DNA of 42,141 nucleotides. It comes from a virus. Positions 14,188 to 21,758 of this stretch are shown here, piece by piece. Positions within the stretch are counted from its first letter, which is position 1. Each line of letters opens with the position of its first letter. The notes beneath the pieces are model-generated. The model saw only the letters and a program-made list of their open reading frames with translations, did no database searches and was not told the origin of the DNA. The position numbers and the translations under genes are program-made. The DNA lies in the IMG/VR virus record IMGVR_UViG_3300023281_001520, positions 1 through 42,141 of that record; one strand, 5' to 3'.

Positions 14188-14361
14188 ATGATGATTACCG
14201 CCGAATTAGAAGAATTAGAAAAAGAGAAGGTTTACTTCGCCCATATGATGAAACTTAGAGATTTTAAAATCAAAAAGATCAAGACAGAGCAAGATTTAGT
14301 CAAGATCAATGAAGAGATAACTAAGGTCGAATTATCTATTTCAAAGTTACAGGAGAAGTAA
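14188..14361 (+). CDS. short coiled-coil protein
   Basis: 57 aa, nearly all charged helix (AELEELEKEKVYFAHMMKLR, then FKIKKIKTEQ... ISKLQEK), with heptad-like hydrophobics. ATG 14188 or 14191, with ACGGAGG upstream. The next gene begins one base after its stop. It could be a scaffold- or capsid-accessory helix, but there is no direct evidence. Confidence 0.55.
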   Translation: MMITAELEELEKEKVYFAHMMKLRDFKIKKIKTEQDLVKINEEITKVELSISKLQEK

Positions 14362-14362
14362 A

Positions 14363-14959
14363 ATGGAGTTCAAAGAAGGTCAAGGCATAAAAACCCACAG
14401 AGACAACGACCTATCAGGCAAGATCGTTGATGGAGCTGGCGGCGCAACCGCTACACATATTCTATCTATCGTTGAAGACGGTGATACAAAAACTACAGCA
14501 AATGATTATGGTATTCCTATCATGGTCGAGAAAGAGGATGGCACCTATTGCGTCCCCGCTGCCGATGATGCTTGTTCATTAAAGGTTGTCGTCGTAGATG
14601 AAGTTGATGATTCCAGGGTTCATAGTCATGCAACGCACTCCGGTGTAACAGCGTCTGGAGGCACTAACGATCATGATGGTGCTGCAATTCCAAGTGGCGA
14701 TATCGTGAACGAGATAGAGTTCATTGCTTCAAGCCCTGGTTGTTTCAAGTATGAGATCGGCGAGTATGACGGTGTTTCTGTCTTCACAGTTCATGCCGTT
14801 ATTATCACTCAGCCAGCAAGCCCTAGCATTTGTTGCAAGGTATGCTTGCCTGATGTGACTGGTGATGGCTCAATTGTTCTTCGCATTAGAGCAACCAACA
14901 ACGACGATACTGACAACGATGCTTTCAGTACCATGTGCTATAAGACTCGAACTCCTTAA
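14363..14959 (+). CDS. hypothetical structural protein
   Basis: 198 aa with CAGGAGAAG as Shine-Dalgarno. It starts EFKEGQGIKTHRDNDLSGKIV, has a His/Asp-rich middle (VHSHATHSGV...NDHDGAAIP) that could coordinate metal, and a Cys-containing C-terminus (SICCKVCLPDVTGDGSIVLR). Beta-rich. Sits in the head region between the coiled coil and the next beta-rich protein. No family recognised. Confidence 0.55.
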   Translation: MEFKEGQGIKTHRDNDLSGKIVDGAGGATATHILSIVEDGDTKTTANDYGIPIMVEKEDGTYCVPAADDACSLKVVVVDEVDDSRVHSHATHSGVTASGGTNDHDGAAIPSGDIVNEIEFIASSPGCFKYEIGEYDGVSVFTVHAVIITQPASPSICCKVCLPDVTGDGSIVLRIRATNNDDTDNDAFSTMCYKTRTP

Positions 14960-14977
14960 TTTTAAAAGGGCCTAATT

Positions 14978-16252
14978 ATGGCTGAAACTTGGGGAAAAGA
15001 AGTTGCCAAGTGGACTAAAATAACCGATGGGGATGAAGACAAAACCGCATCGATTATGACAGACTCCCAAGGCAATGATCGCCTACGAGGTGAAACCCGC
15101 CTCGTAGGCGATGATACGCTAGCCGTTGAACGTGAAGCGCAGGTTGTCACACGAAACGATGGTGTAAAAGCACTCGCTGTGGATTCTCGAACGGTGGTAG
15201 AGTCCACTTTCGGCTCTAACAGTGTGCCCGATGCTTACTTTGTTATTAGAGATACAGGCGGCGCAGGCACAACTTGGACTGTATTCATTAATGGAACCGC
15301 AAACGACCCAAGCAGCCCGCCTGACAGGGATGTACCATCATATACTAAGGTGTTCACTGTTCAGGTATCGGAAGAAAACGATGAAATAGCCTTCCGTGAC
15401 CGTATTATAACGACTTTGAACCAAGACGTAGCGTTCAAGACAAATTCAGAGCTTAAAGCACAGAGAGCTACCGATAGGGCTATTGTCCATATCTTTAGTA
15501 CGTCATTTACATTATCAGGTGAATTCTACGAACGATTAGTTCCTGGTGACTTTGCTGTAACAATTGGCGGTGCTCCTGGTGATGGTGTTGTAGTCGTACC
15601 ATTCGATATTCTTCACACAAGAAACCTACCAGTTGCAACTATCCCCGACTTTGATAGCCCTCACAGGCTTTCTAGATTTGGTGTGACGGGTGACATCAAT
15701 ATATCATTCAAAGATTTGGATGATATATTTATTCAGTATGCTACTGATGATGGCACACCATCCCCCGATGGTGGCGGTACAGGTAGCGAAGACCTTCTTG
15801 TGAATGGTTCGCTAGCTACTCCTGTTTTATTCTCGATATCTGCACAAAATGAGACAGACATATTCTGTCAGACTCTTATTTTCAGGTGCCAAGGGAATGG
15901 TATCAAGCTACCAAATTTTTTCGCTAAAAATATAGGACTGACTAACGGCGTAGTAGTCGAGATAAAATCAGACGATGTTATAACTACCTTTCTCCCTTTA
16001 AGAACTACCTCAGATTTTAAAAATAGATGGGCGGCTCTCTCAGGCACTATGGCTAGCTGGGAGCTTTCGGTAGAAGCTGGCCGTGACGAGGCTGTAGCAA
16101 TTCTAAACTTTACAAACCCATTTGTCATAAAAGCACAGGGAACGCATGGTGCTGGTAACGATGACTATATTGAAGTTAAGATCCAAGATGATCTCTCAAG
16201 TGGCAATTTCTTTTTTGATTTCTTAGTTAGAGGATTCGAGGCCGAGCCATGA
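14978..16252 (+). CDS. large beta-rich structural protein
   Basis: 424 aa, AGGGCC as Shine-Dalgarno. Start MAETWGKEVAKWTKITDGDE. Repeated beta segments, a Pro/Asp/Gly loop (TPSPDGGGTGSED) splitting it at about residue 265, and no predicted membrane region or active site. Position suggests a head fibre, decoration or tail-associated protein. The stop overlaps the next ATG by four bases. A 13-bp perfect inverted repeat lies inside codons 34-45 (15078-15112). Confidence 0.55.
   Translation: MAETWGKEVAKWTKITDGDEDKTASIMTDSQGNDRLRGETRLVGDDTLAVEREAQVVTRNDGVKALAVDSRTVVESTFGSNSVPDAYFVIRDTGGAGTTWTVFINGTANDPSSPPDRDVPSYTKVFTVQVSEENDEIAFRDRIITTLNQDVAFKTNSELKAQRATDRAIVHIFSTSFTLSGEFYERLVPGDFAVTIGGAPGDGVVVVPFDILHTRNLPVATIPDFDSPHRLSRFGVTGDINISFKDLDDIFIQYATDDGTPSPDGGGTGSEDLLVNGSLATPVLFSISAQNETDIFCQTLIFRCQGNGIKLPNFFAKNIGLTNGVVVEIKSDDVITTFLPLRTTSDFKNRWAALSGTMASWELSVEAGRDEAVAILNFTNPFVIKAQGTHGAGNDDYIEVKIQDDLSSGNFFFDFLVRGFEAEP
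15078..15112. repeat. 13-bp perfect inverted repeat inside a coding region
   Basis: Left arm ATCGCCTACGAGG (15078-15090), nine-base spacer, right arm CCTCGTAGGCGAT (15100-15112). A GC-rich stem in the mRNA of the 424-aa structural gene. Not followed by a T run, so not a terminator. Confidence 0.8.
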
Positions 16253-16719
16253 CAACTAGCGTGACGCCACAGAGCGTTAAACTTCTCCTTGCTAAAGGCG
16301 AAGCCGATAGCGACTTGGTAACTGGTATTGCTGATATTGTGATAAAAGTACCCGGTACATTTGGTTTAGATCAGCATGGTAATTTACTTAAGGGAAGAAC
16401 CATAGAAGGCGGTTTTGGATGCTTTAGCACTCAAGAAGCCGGTGATTATTTGACTATCGAATTGAGGGATGATGACAACCTGTTAGGCTACGGTGCTGGC
16501 ACAGTTCTAGATGAATTCCATGATACTACCGTACCCGCTGATAATCAGGGTTGGTACTTCATGGGCAGCAACGTCCTAGACCTTAATCCTATTGTTAGTG
16601 ATGACCCTACAGATTTGCCTTGTGCTATGTACCTGCATATTTGCGGACACAAGGCATCTATTCCTGACCCTGCTCATACTTTCTATATCAACCTGCACTG
16701 GGGGGCTCGTATCCGATGA
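16249..16719 (+). CDS. hypothetical beta-rich protein
   Basis: 156 aa. ATGA overlap with the upstream gene and with the next (16716), so three genes are translationally coupled. Mostly beta (IADIVIKVPGTFGLDQHGNL, FCFSTQEAGDYLTIELRDDD). No motif recognised. Together with the 424-aa and 198-aa neighbours it makes up a block of beta-rich virion-like genes. Confidence 0.55.
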   Translation: MTTSVTPQSVKLLLAKGEADSDLVTGIADIVIKVPGTFGLDQHGNLLKGRTIEGGFGCFSTQEAGDYLTIELRDDDNLLGYGAGTVLDEFHDTTVPADNQGWYFMGSNVLDLNPIVSDDPTDLPCAMYLHICGHKASIPDPAHTFYINLHWGARIR

Positions 16720-16859
16720 GCGAATGTACTGCTAATCAAGACTGTGATAATCAAATATCCTATAAAGATAAACATCAAGGCCGCCGACGTATTAAGCTGA
16801 TAGGTCGGAATAAGGCAGTCTGCTTTTTTTGTAAGGTCAAGGTAGAGCCTGCAAAATGA
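16716..16859 (+). CDS. small zinc-binding protein
   Basis: 47 aa, overlapping neighbours at both ends (ATGA and ATGA). Cysteines at SEC, QDC and CFFCK (CxxC), with a basic middle (HQGRRRIKLIGRNK). This resembles a small zinc finger inside a structural operon. Function unknown. The overlap on both sides is the best support. Confidence 0.55.
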   Translation: MSECTANQDCDNQISYKDKHQGRRRIKLIGRNKAVCFFCKVKVEPAK

Positions 16860-17389
16860 TACTACTTTGGACCAAAAACAAGCTACCAGGTTCTAAGCTA
16901 ATCCGATGGGGATTAAGTGAAGATGTCAGCCACTTCGCTTGCGCCTTCTTTGTCTCTAAAGATAAGGGGTTGGTTGTTCACCAAAAGCTTCACGGCTTCT
17001 CTATTGATTGGCTCCCAAAATGGAGAGATAAAAATGATGTAGTTTTCTCTTTAAAGCCAAAAGAAGCTGACAAGGAGAGGGATCGTAAGATACTCCATGG
17101 GATTATGAATAGGTTTTATGGCACTAGATATGACGCTTTAGGATTCTTATATTTCACATGGAGAGCTTTTTTATATAAGTTCTTTGGTGTAGGATTGCCG
17201 GTAAAGAATAAATGGTCAGAAGAAGAGGAGCCCCTTTGCACTGGCATTGCCAAGATTTTACAAGATGCTCAACCTTTATGGTTCTTTAGGTCGGTGAGAG
17301 ATTTCGATATTGTGACCCCTCAAAGGCTTTTTAATAACATGCGATCATCGGGGCAATTCGATGATGCAACTATTTTTGACGAAGGATGA
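16856..17389 (+). CDS. permuted papain-like (YiiX/YaeF, C92-type) hydrolase candidate
   Basis: 177 aa. The order of signature elements is permuted relative to ordinary NlpC/P60: SEDVSHFACAFF gives the histidine (H26), then VHQKLHGFSIDWL, KNDVVFSLKP, YGTRYDALGF and, last, PLCTGIAKIL with the probable nucleophile C128. This is the layout of the YiiX/YaeF-type papain folds, known or suspected amidases and peptidases, several of them phage-borne. Its location between head genes and connector suggests a virion-associated enzyme, for example for wall penetration or protein maturation. Catalytic residues are by position only. Confidence 0.6.
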   Translation: MILLWTKNKLPGSKLIRWGLSEDVSHFACAFFVSKDKGLVVHQKLHGFSIDWLPKWRDKNDVVFSLKPKEADKERDRKILHGIMNRFYGTRYDALGFLYFTWRAFLYKFFGVGLPVKNKWSEEEEPLCTGIAKILQDAQPLWFFRSVRDFDIVTPQRLFNNMRSSGQFDDATIFDEG

Positions 17390-17393
17390 TTTT

Positions 17394-17654
17394 ATGCAAC
17401 TAGAATTTTTCAAGAAGAGATTAGGTAATTTCCCCGTACAGTATACCTTCATTGCTGGATCTGCCGGAGTAATTTTATTAAAATGGCAAGAACCCCAAGA
17501 AGTCCCCGATGAAATAGCCTATAAAATACTTGGAGAAGCAAGCGATATTATTAGGAAGGTCGAGGCTAAAGAACCCGTTAAGGGCAAAGGCAAGACTCCA
17601 AAAGCTAGGCAGTCAAAGAGAAAAAAGGTTGTTGAGAATTTCACAACAGCATAA
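17394..17654 (+). CDS. small hypothetical protein with lysine-rich tail
   Basis: 86 aa. The start at 17394 follows GAAGGATGATTTT and is preferred to 17361. The N-terminal half is globular (LEFFKKRLGNFPVQYTFIAG), followed by a helical EIAYKILGEASDIIRKVEAK and a basic GKGKTPKARQSKRKKVV tail. Lies immediately before the head-tail connector. Role unknown; no family seen. Confidence 0.5.
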   Translation: MQLEFFKKRLGNFPVQYTFIAGSAGVILLKWQEPQEVPDEIAYKILGEASDIIRKVEAKEPVKGKGKTPKARQSKRKKVVENFTTA

Positions 17655-17668
17655 CGAGGTAATATATT

Positions 17669-18319
17669 ATGTCGCTGAAGACCAATGCCCTGTGTTTGCT
17701 TGTAACTCTGAAGGACCATTTAGATATACCAGCCGACGATACCTCTTTGGATTTGAGATTGAATAGGCTGATAAATGTAGCCTCTCAATTCATCGAAAAC
17801 TATTGTGGGCGGGTATTGGTCGAAGCTTCATATGATGAATATCAAGACGGCAGAGCTAGCAACAGATTACTATTAAAGCAATGGCCTGTTATTGGGGGAC
17901 CCGCAGACGGTGGAACAAAGCCGGAAGTTATCATAGACGAAGACGGCGTTTTTCCTTCTACTGATGCTGTGGACGTTTCTAGCTATTGGGTAGGTAACGA
18001 TATTGAACTAGTCCGCAAGGGAATGTGGCCGAAGGGTTATAGAAATATCAAGATTAGCTATACCGCAGGGCTTGGCAAAGTAAACACAGTGGCCGGGACT
18101 AATACCTTACCTTCAGATTTAGAGCAGGCTTGTCTAGATTATGTAGAATGGTTGCATACAATGAATACAGATAGAAGGATCGGACGAAACACCAAAACCA
18201 AGGGTGACGAGTCAGTATCTTTTATTTCGGATATACCGCCACATGTTGCCATGATCTTAGAAAAGTATATCCGGCATGAGTTCCCATCAGATGCGCCTGT
18301 TGGGGTTAGGAACGGCTAA
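17669..18319 (+). CDS. head-tail connector, gp6-like (HK97 type)
   Basis: 216 aa. Typical helical adaptor features: LKDHLDIPADDTSLDLRLNR, LINVASQFIENYCGRVL near the N-terminus, a middle beta segment (IKISYTAGLG), and LPSDLEQACLDYVEWLHTMN near 150. This is the layout of the HK97 gp6-like / Phage_connect family that forms a ring under the portal. AGGTAATATATT precedes the ATG. Confidence 0.8.
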   Translation: MSLKTNALCLLVTLKDHLDIPADDTSLDLRLNRLINVASQFIENYCGRVLVEASYDEYQDGRASNRLLLKQWPVIGGPADGGTKPEVIIDEDGVFPSTDAVDVSSYWVGNDIELVRKGMWPKGYRNIKISYTAGLGKVNTVAGTNTLPSDLEQACLDYVEWLHTMNTDRRIGRNTKTKGDESVSFISDIPPHVAMILEKYIRHEFPSDAPVGVRNG

Positions 18320-18320
18320 A

Positions 18321-18587
18321 ATGATAGATCAGGCATCAATAGAACAAGTTGAATACGAGCTAACAGATGAGGATTGGGAGATCCTTAAACGCTGGAGGCA
18401 CTTTAAACCCCATGGCGATCAATCCCGCCGATATATCCGTATTAATCAAGAGACTAAGAATATCGCCAAAATCATGATGCATAATTGCCCGCCTTCTAAG
18501 GAGCGCAGTATAGCCCTTAGGAAGCTTGAAGAGGCAAGGCTATGGGCTAACCAGGCAATCATGAAGAACGAGGCTGAGAGTTCATGA
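18321..18587 (+). CDS. Acb2/Tad1-type hairpin-domain protein
   Basis: 88 aa. The start at 18321 is chosen over 18276, one base after the upstream stop. The C-terminal half reads GDQSRRYIRINQETKNIAKI, NCPPSKERSIALRKLEEARL, WANQAIMKNE. I recall this pattern (YxxIRxxAKxLAxxIxxxCPxSxExSLALxKLEEAxMWANxAI) as the common phage family annotated as the Acb2/Tad1 hairpin domain. It overlaps the next gene by four bases. The coupling with connector genes could mean a structural role or simply insertion into that operon. Nucleotide binding is inference. Confidence 0.6.
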   Translation: MIDQASIEQVEYELTDEDWEILKRWRHFKPHGDQSRRYIRINQETKNIAKIMMHNCPPSKERSIALRKLEEARLWANQAIMKNEAESS

Positions 18588-19021
18588 TATCGACTAATGC
18601 AAATATTTTAGTGAAGCGAGTCAAGAGCAAGCTAAAGGTGCTTGACTTCAAGGATCGTGAAACCGCTCAGAAGTTTGTCAGAATTGCCCTTTTGCTTGAG
18701 AACCAGACAAAGATTAATGTACGCCGTAGGGGCTTAGTCGATACCGGCGCTTTGCTAAACTCAATCACTTCTAGTGTGGTTAGGTTGAAGTCAGATAGCG
18801 CCCGTATCGAGTGGGGCTCAGTTGGCGTTAGATATGCAGCAACCCACGAATTTGGGCTAAAGGGGACTATCAACATTCCAAGCCACAGTAGGAATAGATC
18901 TGGCAATACTCACACAGTTAAGACACACAGCCGCAAAGTGAATTTTAGGGAGAGGCCATATATCAGACCTTCCCTGATTCAGCAGCGGCGAAAAATCCTT
19001 AAAATCCTGATGGGGGATTAG
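18584..19021 (+). CDS. head-tail joining protein, HK97 gp10-like
   Basis: 145 aa. Signatures: INVRRRGLVDTGALLNSITS, RIEWGSVGVRYAATHEFG, and near the end FRERPYIRPSL. Together these are diagnostic of the gp10/minor tail completion family (VDTG.L..S, YA...EFG, P..RP....) that joins tail to head. Spacing to the next gene is zero (stop TAG then ATG). Confidence 0.85.
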   Translation: MISTNANILVKRVKSKLKVLDFKDRETAQKFVRIALLLENQTKINVRRRGLVDTGALLNSITSSVVRLKSDSARIEWGSVGVRYAATHEFGLKGTINIPSHSRNRSGNTHTVKTHSRKVNFRERPYIRPSLIQQRRKILKILMGD

Positions 19022-19480
19022 ATGGCTTCCCTTGAAAACCTAATTCTGGCAGCCTTGCAAGAGAAGCTTCAAGAGCTGACTTGGCCCAAGGTTGTCGAAT
19101 ATGAGAAAATAAAGCTTCTCTCTACCGACTTCCGAGAACATGAGATGCCAGCTATTCAATTCTATGATAATGGCCGATCTTTTGCCCATGTCCAGAGACG
19201 GATTGAGGTAGAATGGAATATAACTATTGAAGTATTAATGAAGCGGACGAGTTCCGATGTCGTTGACCAAGGGGTTCTCTTGGATCGGACAGAGGAGATT
19301 GAAAGAAAGATTGGCGCTAACATGACTTTGGGCCTTGATACTAATGACGCTATGATAGGGAATGTGGTACACGTTAAGTATCTAAGCGCTATTACAGATT
19401 TGCATACGGTTGAACCGTTTTTTATATCTCTTATGAATTTTTCAGTTAACTATTTTAAGCCGTATACTGGTGAATGCTAA
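19022..19480 (+). CDS. tail terminator-like protein
   Basis: 152 aa, directly after the gp10-like gene. It starts with a helix (LENLILAALQEKLQELTWPK) and continues with beta strands (MPAIQFYDNGRSFAHVQRRIE, WNITIEVLMK) and ends with the IxxLMNFSVNYF strand, matching the alpha-beta layout of gpU/gp11-like tail terminators that cap the tube. The assignment relies on order plus fold impression. Confidence 0.65.
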   Translation: MASLENLILAALQEKLQELTWPKVVEYEKIKLLSTDFREHEMPAIQFYDNGRSFAHVQRRIEVEWNITIEVLMKRTSSDVVDQGVLLDRTEEIERKIGANMTLGLDTNDAMIGNVVHVKYLSAITDLHTVEPFFISLMNFSVNYFKPYTGEC

Positions 19481-19498
19481 AACATAGGAGTAGAACAA

Positions 19499-20752
19499 TT
19501 GGCTAAGAACTTCGCTACGGAATATGCAAAGACCGGAGACTCTATAAGTCTTAATCAGAGCGTTTTTATTGTAGCAGAATCAACAAAAGGAACTTTTGCA
19601 GCTCCCACAGATACAGACTTCATCTTTAGTCTTGCTGGGTCTGCCGTTAATCACACTCAACCAGTGACGCCGAGTCCACATAGATCTGGCCGTCATAATA
19701 CCGATACCTTCGCAGAGAAGAAATCCACAGAGTGGGAGCTACCCACGTTTGTTAATATCGATACGGCTGAAGCTGGCGGTGATACTGCTAGAGAGCCTGG
19801 AATGGCTGTCCTATGGAAGTCATTGCTTGGCAACCAGACGGATACAGGCGGCGTTAGTTCTGTTTTTGATAGTTCTGTAGATCCAGATATCACTTTCTCA
19901 CTGTATGAAAATGGGGATGTCTGGGCGCAGCAAGTAAGAGGATCTTTTGTCGAAAGTTGCTCCCTTTCCGCTCCTGGTGATGGACAGGCTCAATGCTCTT
20001 GGTCTGGAGCTGGTGCTGATAGGATTCGTGTTGGTATCGGAAGGTTCACGACTGATTCTAACACTACTAATATAGTTACCATGGGGGTTGTGTCTGAAGC
20101 CAAGAGATTTCCGGTCGGAGCGCAAGTGATGATCGTGGAGGACGGGGGAATTATTCGCAGCGCAGACACTCCAAACGGTAGTTACCGTACAGTAACCGCC
20201 ACCAATACAGCTACTGGAGCTGTAACACTTGACGGCGCTGTTTTAGCAGACGCAGACGGCACCACAGGATCAGGATTCTTTCTAGCCTTTGCCGAGCCCT
20301 CAACACCAACAGGAATTTCTAACATTCAGACCGGACTCGTTGGATCAATCTCTATTGATGGCCTTGGCGGATCGGTTGCTTGCGTTAGAAATTTTGAGCT
20401 TGCTTTGAATAACAATCATGAGCGAGTAAATTACTGCTACGGTACAGACGGCCTTGCTACTCCATTCTTCGTGGCTGGGGATAGGCTTTCTGTAGAGCTT
20501 ACAGTTGAGATGAACTTAAACCATTCTACAGTTGAGTGGCTTTATGATCTCGATCAGTTCACAAGTCAGGATATCGATTTTGTATTGGGTGACGTAACCG
20601 GAAGACATTTAAAAATAGATCTTCCAAAAATCATCTTCAATATCCCGACCACAACATTGCCTGAAACGGGATCTATTCCATTTTCTGCCGATGGAATCGG
20701 ATATCAGACAAGTTTAGCAGCAGCAGACGAGGTAACGGTTAGCTACCTCTAA
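19499..20752 (+). CDS. major tail (tube) protein
   Basis: 417 aa. TTG start with ATAGGAGTAGAACAA upstream. It begins NFATEYAKTGDSISLNQSVF and its C-terminal part (IDGLGGSVACVRNFELALNN, NHERVNYCYGTDGLATPFF, DRLSVELTVEMNLNHSTVEW) has the tube protein pattern with a conserved insertion loop. Location between the terminator and the chaperone pair agrees. Longer than a minimal tube protein, suggesting an added surface domain, perhaps in the 100-230 range. Confidence 0.8.
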   Translation: MAKNFATEYAKTGDSISLNQSVFIVAESTKGTFAAPTDTDFIFSLAGSAVNHTQPVTPSPHRSGRHNTDTFAEKKSTEWELPTFVNIDTAEAGGDTAREPGMAVLWKSLLGNQTDTGGVSSVFDSSVDPDITFSLYENGDVWAQQVRGSFVESCSLSAPGDGQAQCSWSGAGADRIRVGIGRFTTDSNTTNIVTMGVVSEAKRFPVGAQVMIVEDGGIIRSADTPNGSYRTVTATNTATGAVTLDGAVLADADGTTGSGFFLAFAEPSTPTGISNIQTGLVGSISIDGLGGSVACVRNFELALNNNHERVNYCYGTDGLATPFFVAGDRLSVELTVEMNLNHSTVEWLYDLDQFTSQDIDFVLGDVTGRHLKIDLPKIIFNIPTTTLPETGSIPFSADGIGYQTSLAAADEVTVSYL

Positions 20753-20765
20753 GTTATAGAGTTAC

Positions 20766-20789
20766 GGGGATCTCTTTTTTAAAATCCCC
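20766..20789 (+). other. possible hairpin between tail tube and chaperone genes
   Basis: GGGGAT (20766-20771) and ATCCCC (20784-20789) with a 12-base loop containing TTTTTT. The T run is in the loop, not after the stem, so it is not a classical terminator. It may lower read-through into the chaperone gene. Confidence 0.35.
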
Positions 20790-20823
20790 ATAATACCCAT
20801 TTCATTCTAGGAGACGATTTAAA

Positions 20824-21288
20824 ATGGCACTGATTTTAGGCGATAGAGACGAGCAGATTAAAGTTATTTCAAGGGTTGATGCTTCTGTGAGATGTGACGA
20901 AGAAGCATATGAAGAGTATCTAAAAAAATTAGATGAGAGTCTTCTAGATCTCGACCCCGACTCAGAGCCGACTAGGTTCGTCATGAAAAAGATTATGTCT
21001 CAAGAAGACGATATAGCGGTCAAAAACGAGACTCTGAAGGTGGGTACGGACGGGACACCTTCCATACAGCTAGGCTTTATGCAGAAGGAAGTCCAAGTAT
21101 CACTTTTGAGGATTGAACAGCCTGAGTCATTGCCAGAAGAGAGCAAGATTAAATATAAGACGATTGCTAACAAGGTTGACTCTGAAACCATCTCTTGGCT
21201 AGATCAAGTGGGAGTCTTAAAAGACCTTTACACCGCTAAGCAGAAGGCAGCTACATCTACCCTAGGTGGAGTAGTAAAAAAAAGCTAG
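20824..21288 (+). CDS. tail assembly chaperone, frame 0 product (gpG-like)
   Basis: 154 aa, AGGAGACG upstream. Acidic and helical (LDLDPDSEPTRFVMKKIMSQ, EISWLDQVGVLKDLY), with no hydrophobic segment. Located between the tube protein and the tape measure, the standard place for the chaperone. It ends GVVKKS at a slippery A8 run (21276-21283) followed by AGC TAG, so a fraction of ribosomes can shift to the -1 frame and make a longer product (see next entry). Confidence 0.8.
   Translation: MALILGDRDEQIKVISRVDASVRCDEEAYEEYLKKLDESLLDLDPDSEPTRFVMKKIMSQEDDIAVKNETLKVGTDGTPSIQLGFMQKEVQVSLLRIEQPESLPEESKIKYKTIANKVDSETISWLDQVGVLKDLYTAKQKAATSTLGGVVKKS
21276..21288 (+). promoter_or_regulatory. programmed -1 ribosomal frameshift site
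   Basis: Run of eight A's (21276-21283) then GCTAG. In the zero frame it is GTA AAA AAA AGC TAG; the A AAA AAA heptamer fits X XXY YYZ with the stop right downstream. Frame 0 ends at 21288 and the -1 frame remains open for over 150 codons. Confidence 0.75.
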
Positions 21289-21758
21289 AGGCTTTAATTG
21301 CCCTGACATTTGCTGATAAGTCTGAGTTAAGGAAATCAGGGCGCAACTTCACATGCTCGAAATGTGATGATTCGGTAAAGAAGTTGCGCCGATGTCAGGA
21401 AGATAGGTTTGATTTCACCGAGAAAGACAATGCGGGGCTGTGGCCGATGCAGGTTGAAAAAGGCGGAGCACAATTCGGATTCTGTCCGGGGAAAGCAACC
21501 TGGGATGGCCAAGTATCAGAGCTTTATAAAATTTTGGAGATCTCCTACCATACTAGTCACCTTCCTTTTTCCGGCCCTCTCTTAGAGCAACCTGCTTGGT
21601 TTATTGATTGCCTTCATATGTTTATGACAAGGTATGACGATCTTCGCTTTGCTTCACGACAGAAGGCAATGTGGGGAGATGGCAAAGGAAGCAAGAACAA
21701 GGGTGGAGAGAATCAAGGCCGAGGCACTAACAGGGCGAAGAAAAGAGGCAAACGCTAA
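21282..21758 (+). CDS. tail assembly chaperone, -1 frame extension (gpT-like part)
   Basis: After the slip on A AAA AAA (21276-21282) the -1 frame reads AAG CTA GAG GCT and stays open to the TAA at 21756-21758, giving KKLEALIALTFADKSELRKSG and then a FTCSKCDDS...KLRRC...GFCPGKATW cysteine cluster. A basic C-terminus KKRGKR follows. This portion has a TTG at 21384 that could also start translation, but there is no convincing ribosome-binding site there. The fusion product is the gpG-T type chaperone that coats the tape measure protein. The final TAATG overlaps the tape measure start. Confidence 0.75.
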   Translation, partial: KLEALIALTFADKSELRKSGRNFTCSKCDDSVKKLRRCQEDRFDFTEKDNAGLWPMQVEKGGAQFGFCPGKATWDGQVSELYKILEISYHTSHLPFSGPLLEQPAWFIDCLHMFMTRYDDLRFASRQKAMWGDGKGSKNKGGENQGRGTNRAKKRGKR

